From UMGS1002 sp964463325 (GTDB taxonomy: Bacteria; Bacillota; Clostridia; Oscillospirales; CAG-272), in contig CAYXBY010000074.1 in assembly GCA_964463325.1 (NCBI GenBank), positions 1 to 7,387 on the forward strand: a stretch of DNA of 7,387 nucleotides, given 5' to 3'. Both the position numbers and the translations under genes were made by a program. Positions 1 through 5,549 of this stretch are shown in pieces (positions within the stretch are counted from its first letter, which is position 1; each line of letters begins with the position of its first letter). Below the pieces are notes generated by a model. The model saw only the letters and a program-made list of their open reading frames with translations, had not been told where the DNA came from and ran no database searches.

Positions 1-21
1 ATCTCAAAATAAAATCTCAGC

Positions 22-60
22 AAAAAATCAGAGCCGCAGGCATTGCCTGCGGCTCTTCTT
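22..60. terminator. Bidirectional intrinsic terminator closing the ABC exporter operon
   Basis: A perfect 11-bp GC-rich stem (31-41 paired with 45-55) has a 3-nt loop (ATT). Read on the minus strand it lies 47 nt beyond the exporter stop codon and is followed by TGA and six T (22-27). Read on the plus strand it is followed by TTCTTTT, so it could also stop transcription entering from the left. A weaker hairpin (about 72-94) lies between the stop codon and this stem. Confidence 0.85.
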
Positions 61-102
61 TTGGTGGCGTTGGCAGGAGCACGAGCTCGTTGCCGGGGCG
101 CC

Positions 103-1995
103 TTATTTACGGCCGCTTTTCAGCTGCTCCTTTTCGAATTGCAGCATATAAAGCCCGTAATATTTGCCGCGGAGGGCGAGCAGCTCCTGATGGCTGCCCG
201 ACTCGATGATGCGGCCGTGCGACAGCATGATGATGCGGTCGGAATGCTGGATGGTCGAGAGACGGTGCGCTACGATCAGCAGCGTGCCGATCTTCATCAT
301 GCGCTCGAGCGAATCCTGAATGAGCACCTCGGTCTCGGTGTCAATATTGGCGGTCGCCTCGTCGAGGATCATGACCGACGGCTTGTGCACGATGGTGCGC
401 GCAAATGAGATCAGCTGGCGCTGGCCGGCAGAAAAGTTGTTGCCGCGCTCCAGCACCACCTCGTCCAGTCCTGACGGCAGCTTGTCTATCAGCTTGTCGG
501 CGTTGACGTAACGGCAGGCCTCCATCACCTGCTCGTCGGTGACGTCGTCAAGCCCCAGCAGAATGTTCGAGCGTATGGTGCCCGAGAACAGGAAAACGTC
601 CTGTAGCATCTGCCCAAAATGGCTGCGCAGACTGGACAGCTTTATGCGGCGAATGTCAATGCCGTCAATGAGTATTTGGCCGCGCTGGATGTCGTAGTTG
701 CGGCAGATGAGCGACAGTATGGTCGTTTTGCCGGAGCCGGTGGAGCCGACAAAGGCGACCGTCTCGCCGGCGTTGACCTTGAAGCTGACGTCGCGCAGCA
801 CCCATTCCTCGTCAACATATGCAAACCACACATTGCGAAACTCGATGTCGCCCCTGACGGTGTCGAGCTCGATGGCATCGGGCGCGTCCACTATCTCGGG
901 CTGCATATCAAGAATGGTGAATATCTTTTCGGCCGAGGCAAAGGCGGATTGCAGACCGTTAAACTGCTCGGCGAGGTTTTGAATGGGCGTGAAAAACTTG
1001 GAGATATACATGTAGAAGGTGACGACGATGCTGCTGGTGATGGTCTGCCCCATAAAGCTGACGTCGCGGATGTATCCGCGGCCGCCGAGGAACAGCAGGC
1101 ACATGACCGACGAGATGTACAGCATGTAGACCAGCGGTCGGAATATGCCGAACACGAATATCTCCTTTTGCTTGGCGCGGCCGAGCTCGCGGTTCTTGCT
1201 GTCAAATTCGTCCTTTTTGCGCTGCTCGCGGTTGAAGATCTGGATGATCTTCATGCCCGAGAGGTTTTCGGAGAGGAAGGTGTTGATGTCCGTCGTGCGA
1301 TCCTTTACGTCGCGGTAGGCGCGGCGGGAGAATTTCCGGAAAATGACGGTAAACAGCACGATGAAGGGAACGAAGCACAGCACCATCAGCGTCAGCATGT
1401 AGTTGAGCAGCAGCATGGCGACCAGCACACCGGTGATGACAAAGCAGTTTTTGATCAAATTGACCAGAATGTTGGTGAACATGCGCGAGATGGCGCCGGT
1501 GTCGTTGGTCACGCGCGTTACTAGCTTGCCGACGGGAATGTGGTTGAGCTGGTCGTGCGACAGGCTTTCAATGTGTGTGAAGACGTCCTCACGGATGGCG
1601 GAAAGTATCTTTTGCCCTGTCTTTTGCAGAATGAGCGCCTGAAAATAGGAGCAGATCATGGATACTATCAGTATCACGGCGTATGCGGCGACGTACAGCC
1701 ACAGCCGCGAGAGCGGGAAGTCATTTTTGATGAGATCCTCAATGCTGCCGATGATCAGCGGCGACAGTATGTCGTAGGCGATGGAGAACAGCATGATGAG
1801 CAGCACCAGCAGGAACTGCCTCCAGTGCGGCCGCGCGTAGCCCAGCAGGCGGCGGATTATTTCGGAGTCCTTCATGTGACGGTCGAAGCCCATGGCTTTT
1901 TGCCTGTCCTTGACCGAGAAGAAGGCCACTAAAAATACGACCGAGAACATGCCCACCAGCGCGCCGGTGAACAGAAGCGGGAAAAATTCAGGCAT
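103..1995 (-). CDS. Heterodimeric ABC exporter half-transporter, subunit with catalytic Walker B (BmrD/YheH-like)
   Basis: A 630-aa fusion of membrane domain and ATPase, one half of a type IV ABC exporter that couples ATP hydrolysis to export of drugs, lipids or peptides. The substrate cannot be read from sequence. Visible in order: an extra hydrophobic segment at residues 7-27, the usual six membrane helices (about 60-83, 97-120, 177-198, 200-220, 280-304, 318-336), then the ATPase with Walker A GSTGSGKTT (417-425), Q-loop Q465, signature FSAGQ (521-525, degraded from LSGGQ), Walker B VMILDE with catalytic E546, D-loop ATANID (547-552) and switch H577. The start is set by a perfect AGGAGG (2005-2010) 9 nt upstream. 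The start codon overlaps the stop of the upstream partner gene (ATGCCTGA, 8 nt), so translation is probably coupled. The catalytic glutamate together with the weak signature marks it as the BmrD/LmrD-type partner. Family call is very secure; substrate unknown. Confidence 0.95.
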   Translation of the reverse strand: MPEFFPLLFTGALVGMFSVVFLVAFFSVKDRQKAMGFDRHMKDSEIIRRLLGYARPHWRQFLLVLLIMLFSIAYDILSPLIIGSIEDLIKNDFPLSRLWLYVAAYAVILIVSMICSYFQALILQKTGQKILSAIREDVFTHIESLSHDQLNHIPVGKLVTRVTNDTGAISRMFTNILVNLIKNCFVITGVLVAMLLLNYMLTLMVLCFVPFIVLFTVIFRKFSRRAYRDVKDRTTDINTFLSENLSGMKIIQIFNREQRKKDEFDSKNRELGRAKQKEIFVFGIFRPLVYMLYISSVMCLLFLGGRGYIRDVSFMGQTITSSIVVTFYMYISKFFTPIQNLAEQFNGLQSAFASAEKIFTILDMQPEIVDAPDAIELDTVRGDIEFRNVWFAYVDEEWVLRDVSFKVNAGETVAFVGSTGSGKTTILSLICRNYDIQRGQILIDGIDIRRIKLSSLRSHFGQMLQDVFLFSGTIRSNILLGLDDVTDEQVMEACRYVNADKLIDKLPSGLDEVVLERGNNFSAGQRQLISFARTIVHKPSVMILDEATANIDTETEVLIQDSLERMMKIGTLLIVAHRLSTIQHSDRIIMLSHGRIIESGSHQELLALRGKYYGLYMLQFEKEQLKSGRK

Positions 1996-3790
1996 TTTGA
2001 GTCACCTCCTCGGTGTCATGCTGCCCCTCGGCGTCGTCAAGACGCTGCAGCTCGACCATTGTGCGGTATTCCTCGCAGCCGGAGTACAGCTCGGCGTGCG
2101 TGCCGACGGCCAGCACGTGGCCGTTGTCCATGAGGACTATCCTGTCCATCTGCTCGACCGTCGTTATGCGGTGGGCGATGAGGATGGTAGTTTTGCCGCG
2201 GCGGAGGCGGCGCAGGTTTTCGAGAATTATCTTTTCGGTCTTGACGTCTACGGCGGAGACCGAGTCGTCAAGTATCAGGATGGGCGCGTCCTTCAGAAGG
2301 GCGCGGGCGATGGAAATGCGCTGCTTTTGGCCGCCGGAGACGGTGACGCCGCGCTCGCCGAGCACTGTTGCGTAGTTATCGGTGAAATCCATGATGTTGT
2401 CGTGGATGTCGGCCATGCGGGCGGCCTCGAGCACGCCCTCGTGCGTCACATTCTCGGAGGCGAAGGCGATGTTATTCTCGATGGTGTCGCTGAACAGGAA
2501 GTTATCCTGCGGGACGTAGGCGGCGCTGCTGCGGACGCGGTGGATGGGTATGCTGTTGACGTCGTGTCCGTCCAGCAGCACAGTGCCGTCGGGCACGTTA
2601 TAGGTGCGCAGCAGCAGGTCGACCAGTGTTGTCTTGCCCGAGCCGACACGCCCGATTATGCCTATGCTCTCGCCGGCGTCAATGTGCAGCGACACGTCGC
2701 AGAGCGCGTCATATTCGGTGTTCGGGTATCTGAAGGTGAGGCTTTTGATGTCAATGCTGCCGGAAAGCTCGCCGGGGTCGACGACGTCGTCACGGTCGCG
2801 TACGTTGATCTCCTCGTCCAGCAGCTTGCCGATACGCTCGAGCGATGCCTTGCCCTGAGCGGTCATGTTGATGAGCTCGGCTATGGCGAGAATGGGCCAT
2901 ATTGTGGCATTGAAATAGCCGATGAACTCCACCAGCTGACCGGCGTTGAAGGTGCCGCGCCAGACAAGGTAGCCGCCGTAGCCCAGTATCACGCAGACGA
3001 CGGACTCGGCAAACAGGTCGATCGCTATATCCAGCTTGACCGACAGGCGCGTGAAGGCGATGTTGGCTTCCTCGTTTTCACGGTTGAGCTCACGGAAGCG
3101 GCGCAGCTCCTTCTTTTCCTTGACGAAGGCCTTGATGACGGCAATGCCGCCGAAGCATTCCTGGGCAAAATCCGAAAGGGAAGAGAAGGCGGCCTGGCGG
3201 CGATCCCAGCGCTTCTCGATGCGGGGCTCAAGTATCATTGCACACCACAGCAAAAAGCCAAGCGGGACGAGCGACAGCAGCGCCAGCCACACATTCATGC
3301 GGAACATTTTGTAAAAGGCCAGTCCGCCGAGGAAAACGACGTCGCACAGCATGAGTATGCCGGAGCCGAAGCAGTCCTGGACGGTCTCAAGGTCGTTGGT
3401 GAACAGCGACATGAGGTTGCCGACCTTGTTGACCTGGTAATATTGCTGTGAGAGCTCCTTGCAGTGGTCGAACATGCGGCCACGCAGGTCGGTCTCCATG
3501 CGGATGCCGGAGCCGAAAAAGCATATACGCCAGACAAATCGGCATATCACCATGCCGACTACGATAAACGTCATGGGGAAGCATATTTTGGTCAACAGGA
3601 AGTCCATGTTGAACTCATATGCTACCCCATTTTGGGTGACGGAACCGTCATTTATGCCGTTTATCACCATTTGGTAGAGATTTGGCACCAGCAGCTGTAG
3701 GTAGTCGACCAAGACTATGGATAGAGTACCAAAAAGCAGCCAGGGCAGATATTTAAGATAGTATCGATTTATATGTTTGTCAAAAAGCAT
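1988..3790 (-). CDS. Heterodimeric ABC exporter half-transporter, subunit with degenerate Walker B (BmrC/YheI-like)
   Basis: A 600-aa half-transporter, first gene of the operon and partner of the downstream subunit. Six membrane helices are visible (about 15-38, 70-92, 144-162, 166-186, 255-277, 283-306), with a longer polar extracellular loop near residues 45-62. The ATPase has A-loop Y355, Walker A GRVGSGKTT (380-388), Q428, an intact signature VSGGQ (484-488), Walker B ILILDD with D509 where the catalytic glutamate belongs, D-loop SVSAVD (510-515) and switch H540. An Asp here plus an intact signature is the hallmark of the BmrC/LmrC/TM287 side: its signature completes the competent site on the partner, while its own ATP site is mainly regulatory. 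The C-terminal tail is acidic. AAGGAAG (3798-3804) lies 7 nt before the ATG, and a strong promoter lies about 120 bp upstream. Substrate unknown; multidrug export is the usual default annotation. Confidence 0.95.
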   Translation of the reverse strand: MLFDKHINRYYLKYLPWLLFGTLSIVLVDYLQLLVPNLYQMVINGINDGSVTQNGVAYEFNMDFLLTKICFPMTFIVVGMVICRFVWRICFFGSGIRMETDLRGRMFDHCKELSQQYYQVNKVGNLMSLFTNDLETVQDCFGSGILMLCDVVFLGGLAFYKMFRMNVWLALLSLVPLGFLLWCAMILEPRIEKRWDRRQAAFSSLSDFAQECFGGIAVIKAFVKEKKELRRFRELNRENEEANIAFTRLSVKLDIAIDLFAESVVCVILGYGGYLVWRGTFNAGQLVEFIGYFNATIWPILAIAELINMTAQGKASLERIGKLLDEEINVRDRDDVVDPGELSGSIDIKSLTFRYPNTEYDALCDVSLHIDAGESIGIIGRVGSGKTTLVDLLLRTYNVPDGTVLLDGHDVNSIPIHRVRSSAAYVPQDNFLFSDTIENNIAFASENVTHEGVLEAARMADIHDNIMDFTDNYATVLGERGVTVSGGQKQRISIARALLKDAPILILDDSVSAVDVKTEKIILENLRRLRRGKTTILIAHRITTVEQMDRIVLMDNGHVLAVGTHAELYSGCEEYRTMVELQRLDDAEGQHDTEEVTQNA

Positions 3791-3841
3791 TCAGTCACTT
3801 CCTTAATATGCTGAGGGGGTGGGTAGGCGGATATATATAAA

Positions 3842-3902
3842 ATCGGCACAGCGTGAGAGGGTTGCCGATCAATTTGCAGTGGTGTTAGCGTATACTGCCA
3901 AA
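3842..3902 (-). promoter_or_regulatory. Structured 5' leader of the exporter operon, possible attenuator
   Basis: Between the predicted transcription start (about 3903) and the first SD lie about 100 nt of leader with two hairpins. The first pairs TTTG(G)CAGT with ACTGCAAA (3894-3902 with 3873-3880, one bulged base). The second pairs ATCGGCA with TGCCGAT (3863-3869 with 3842-3848, 14-nt loop) and is followed on the minus strand by TTTATATATAT, a poor but recognisable U-rich tail. The second could be a weak intrinsic terminator or simply leader structure. In Bacillus subtilis the related bmrCD operon is controlled by attenuation in its leader, which makes this worth noting. I found no convincing leader peptide. 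Confidence 0.35.
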
Positions 3903-3909
3903 CTATTTT

Positions 3910-3938
3910 ATTCTATCACAAAAGCGCGACACTGTCAA
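3910..3938 (-). promoter_or_regulatory. Sigma-A-type promoter for the ABC exporter operon
   Basis: On the minus strand a perfect -35 TTGACA (3933-3938) is separated by 17 bp from -10 TAGAAT (3910-3915), which is also preceded by TGA (extended -10). Transcription would start near 3903, giving a leader of about 112 nt before the 600-aa subunit. The hexamers and spacing are close to ideal, so basal strength should be high unless repressed or attenuated. Confidence 0.85.
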
Positions 3939-3944
3939 CCATAC

Positions 3945-3969
3945 GCAACGCTTTTTAATAAAAAGTTGC
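3945..3969. promoter_or_regulatory. Inverted repeat between the divergent promoters, possible operator
   Basis: GCAAC-gc-TTTTT (3945-3956) mirrors AAAAA-GTTGC (3960-3969), giving 10 pairs with a 2-nt bulge around a 3-nt centre. It lies just upstream of the exporter -35 and upstream of the extended -10 of the LURP-one gene, roughly 40-70 bp from both predicted starts. The position suits a regulator acting on both genes. Nothing in the window encodes such a regulator, and AT-rich DNA can produce such symmetry by chance. Confidence 0.3.
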
Positions 3970-3997
3970 CAAAAGTATTTATTTTTTGTCTTAAATG

Positions 3998-4006
3998 TGG
4001 TACAAT
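3998..4006 (+). promoter_or_regulatory. Extended -10 promoter for the LURP-one-related gene
   Basis: TGG-TACAAT (3998-4006) is an extended -10 element. At 17 bp spacing the -35 position reads only TTTATT, inside an AT-rich stretch, so recognition would depend on the TGn extension. The start would be near 4013, about 22 nt before the ATG. The promoter lies inside the longer open frame that begins at GTG 3819, which argues against that upstream start. Confidence 0.65.
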
Positions 4007-4034
4007 TAATGCAGACTCGAAAGGAGGCTTTATT

Positions 4035-4505
4035 ATGCAACTCAGATTTAAGCAACGCTTTTTCTCATGGTTTGATTCCTACGATATTTACGATGAATAC
4101 GGCGATACATATTTCACCGTTAAGGGACAGCTGGCCTGGGGACATGACTTTCATATATATGACCGCAACGGTGATTTTATCGGCGAGCTGGAGCAGCAGA
4201 TCTTTCGCTTTCTCCCGCACTTTACGCTGTACGAGAATGGTCAGCCGGTAGGCGAGATAGTCAAGGAATTTTCTTTCTTCACGCCGCGCTTCAGCATCGA
4301 TTGCAATGGCTGGTATGTCGAGGGCAATTGGGTCGAGTGGGATTATTGCATCTACGATCCACAGGGCGCGGTCGTGGCGACGATATCCAAGGAGCTGTTC
4401 AATTTCACCGACACCTATATGCTCGACATTCGCGACGAGAGCGATGCGCTGCGTGTGCTGATGGTCGTGCTGGCGATCGACGCCGTCAAGTGCAGTCAAA
4501 ACTAA
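4035..4505 (+). CDS. LURP-one-related (YxjI-like, tubby-fold) protein
   Basis: A 156-aa protein of the LURP-one-related family (DUF567, Pfam LOR), whose members adopt a tubby-like beta barrel around a C-terminal hydrophobic helix. Family landmarks are visible: an N-terminal KQRFFSWFDSYDIYDE (6-21), HIYDRNGDFIGE (40-51), FRFLPHFTLYENGQPVGEI (57-75), FSIDCNGWYVEGNWVEWDY (86-104), and a hydrophobic C-terminal helix VLMVVLAIDAVK (141-152). Length matches the family. The bacterial function is not established; relation to phospholipid scramblases has been proposed from fold, so membrane or lipid association is possible. The start at 4035 is set by AAAGGAGG (4020-4027) and the promoter immediately before it; an in-frame GTG at 3819 would add 72 residues with no resemblance to the family. 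It is transcribed alone, divergently from the exporter operon. No signal peptide is seen. Confidence 0.88.
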   Translation: MQLRFKQRFFSWFDSYDIYDEYGDTYFTVKGQLAWGHDFHIYDRNGDFIGELEQQIFRFLPHFTLYENGQPVGEIVKEFSFFTPRFSIDCNGWYVEGNWVEWDYCIYDPQGAVVATISKELFNFTDTYMLDIRDESDALRVLMVVLAIDAVKCSQN

Positions 4506-4527
4506 CTGATTGGACGGGTACAATGCA

Positions 4528-4561
4528 AGCGCCTCAGGGCAAAGCCCCGAGGCGCTTTTTT
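4528..4561 (+). terminator. Intrinsic terminator between convergent genes
   Basis: A 13-bp stem with one A.C mismatch (4528-4540 with 4544-4556, loop AAA) is followed by six T (4556-4561). It lies 22 nt after the LURP-one stop. It also lies just beyond the stop of the convergent kinase-like gene, but on the minus strand it lacks a T-run (TTGCATTG), so in that direction it would be at best a weak terminator. Confidence 0.85.
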
Positions 4562-4562
4562 A

Positions 4563-5183
4563 TTATTTTATCGGCTCGCTGCGCTGCCAGGCTTCAAGAT
4601 ATGCTACAAGGGGTGGAATGAGCGTCTTTATGTCCTGACCGGAGGTGTTAATGCAGAGGTGATAGCCCGCAGCAGAGCCCCACGCCATGGGAGAATAGGC
4701 GGAGTGATATGCGCGTCGCTGCTTGTCGATGCTGCGGCATTTGCGCAGTATTTCACGGTCTGTCAGCTGCTCGTCACTGCGTTCACGCGCTCGGCAGCGA
4801 CGCAGCTTGGAGGCATCATCGGCACAGACGAATATGTTAAATGGACGTCGCTCGGCCAGCACGACGTCAGCCGCGCGGCCAATGATGACACAGTCGCCCA
4901 TCTCGGCCAGCTCGCGAAGCAGATCATGCTCGGCGACCGCAATGCTCATCGATTGACGAAGTGCGTAGTTCATTCCGGCAAAGCTACAGCCGATGGTGGT
5001 GGGATAGAACACTTTAATGTCCTTTTCGGACATGCTTGAGACGTAGTCCCGGTTAAGCTTTTCTTTCTCAGCGACCATATCAATGATCTGATGGTCGTAG
5101 CAGGGGATACCGAGTGCATCGGCGAGGCGCTTGCCAAGCTCACGTCCACCGCTGCCAAATTCGCGACTGATAGTGATGATCAT
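4563..5183 (-). CDS. Cytidylate-kinase-like family protein (Pfam Cytidylate_kin2)
   Basis: A 206-aa protein of the cytidylate-kinase-like family common in Clostridia. Landmarks: N-terminal MIITISREFGSGGRELGKRLA (split here as residues 1-10 and 11-21), a modified P-loop in which the Walker lysine position reads Arg (GSGGR, 10-14); DHQIID (30-35); CVIIGRAADVVL (98-109), the second core strand; FNIFVCAD (115-122); the lid-like Arg-rich stretch RRCRARERS (127-135); and the family's C-terminal block with DKQRRAYHSAY (153-163), WG (168-169) and YHLCINT (174-180). Members are predicted nucleotide or small-molecule kinases, but the substrate is not established and this is not the housekeeping cmk. 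TGGAGG (5191-5196) sits 7 nt before the ATG and a consensus promoter lies directly upstream, so it is an independent unit. Family call is firm, reaction uncertain. Confidence 0.88.
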   Translation of the reverse strand: MIITISREFGSGGRELGKRLADALGIPCYDHQIIDMVAEKEKLNRDYVSSMSEKDIKVFYPTTIGCSFAGMNYALRQSMSIAVAEHDLLRELAEMGDCVIIGRAADVVLAERRPFNIFVCADDASKLRRCRARERSDEQLTDREILRKCRSIDKQRRAYHSAYSPMAWGSAAGYHLCINTSGQDIKTLIPPLVAYLEAWQRSEPIK

Positions 5184-5234
5184 GCTTTTTCCTCCAATTC
5201 GCAGTTTTATCAGGGAATGATCCCTTCATTTATT

Positions 5235-5262
5235 ATTATAGACAAAAACGCGAATTTGTCAA
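5235..5262 (-). promoter_or_regulatory. Consensus sigma-A promoter of the kinase-like gene
   Basis: On the minus strand TTGACA (5257-5262) and TATAAT (5235-5240), both perfect, are 16 bp apart. Transcription would start near 5228, about 45 nt before the ATG. A short inverted repeat AGGGA/TCCCT (5212-5225) sits at the start of the transcript, and AAGCT/AGCTT (5261-5276) overlaps the -35; either could bind a regulator, but both are short enough to be chance. Confidence 0.88.
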
Positions 5263-5294
5263 GCTTTTTTGAGCTTCATAATGCATCGCCATGC

Positions 5295-5342
5295 AAAAAG
5301 GCCTATATGAGCGCCATAGCCGAGCGGCGCCTAATATAGACC
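5295..5342 (-). terminator. Hairpin A of copy 1, likely terminator for plsX-rnc
   Basis: Read on the minus strand, the imperfect 14-bp stem (5300-5342) is followed directly by five T (5295-5299). It lies about 210 nt beyond the rnc stop and just before the -35 of the kinase-like gene, so it would separate the two transcription units. The mismatches make it weaker than the terminators at 31 and 4528. Confidence 0.45.
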
Positions 5343-5410
5343 TATGGTTGAAAGTTTTTCGGATTCTTAAGGTGCTTTTTTCAAAAAGCACATTCAACGC
5401 AGCCTCGAAT
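5295..5410. repeat. Tandem multi-hairpin element, copy 1 (decayed)
   Basis: It starts with AAAAAG and ends with AGCCTCGAAT, as does the adjacent copy 2. It contains hairpin A (5300-5315 with 5326-5342, 14 pairs, two mismatches, one bulge), then a 51-bp core (5341-5391) that matches 5463-5513 with a single mismatch. Hairpin B in this copy is shortened to 9 bp (5372-5380 with 5383-5391) because its outer right arm is replaced, and the left arm of hairpin C is missing. No reading frame or transposase is associated. Confidence 0.75.
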
Positions 5411-5465
5411 AAAAAGCGGGCATATCCGATGCGCCCGAATTCCGGATGACGCCTCAGATAAGCCC
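5411..5465 (-). terminator. Hairpin A of copy 2, possible first terminator behind rnc
   Basis: On the minus strand this stem-loop (5418-5465) is followed after two bases by five T (5411-5415), the same arrangement as in copy 1. With hairpins B and C between it and the rnc stop codon, it makes the rnc 3' untranslated region highly structured. It may terminate transcription or block 3' exonucleases. Confidence 0.4.
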
Positions 5466-5544
5466 ATGGTTGAAAGTTTTTCGGATTCTTAAGGTGCTTT
5501 TTTCAAAAAGCACCTTAAGCGGAGCTCGAGGCAGAGCCTCGAAT
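5411..5544. repeat. Tandem multi-hairpin element, copy 2 (complete)
   Basis: This copy is directly adjacent to copy 1 and ends 5 bp before the rnc stop codon. It holds hairpin A (5418-5433 with 5450-5465, 13 pairs in 16 positions), the 51-bp core (5463-5513), hairpin B as a perfect 15-bp stem (5488-5502 with 5505-5519) and hairpin C (5526-5532 with 5536-5542, loop AGA). The two copies differ most in hairpin A, yet both still fold, suggesting the structure is maintained. The element resembles REP- or MITE-like intergenic repeats in size and fold; I do not recognise it as a named family. Confidence 0.75.
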
Positions 5545-5549
5545 ATAAT

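Noticed and set aside
81..90. Perfect 10-bp palindrome ACGAGCTCGT downstream of the exporter stop
   Set aside because: It is short and isolated and is explained as part of a minor hairpin before the terminator; no link to a promoter.
1892..3451. A 519-codon open frame on the plus strand opposite the exporter genes, and a 301-codon one at 619-1524
   Set aside because: Both lie antisense to confidently identified ABC genes and arise from their GC-biased third codon positions. The translations are low in motif content and resemble no family I know, and no SD or promoter supports them.
3869..3901. Possible 10-residue leader peptide (TTG start) in the exporter leader
   Set aside because: Its start would fall only about 3 nt after the predicted transcription start and has no ribosome binding site.
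3819..4034. In-frame upstream extension of the LURP-one gene from GTG 3819
   Set aside because: It would cross both divergent promoters and add 72 residues unlike the family; the ATG at 4035 has a strong SD at the right distance.
4065..4523. A 152-codon minus-strand frame opposite the LURP-one gene
   Set aside because: It is antisense to a recognised family member, with no supporting SD or promoter and no recognisable motif.
5341..5513. CRISPR-like direct repeats
   Set aside because: There are only two 51-bp copies, 71 bp apart, and the intervening sequence is itself part of the repeated unit; no cas genes are present.
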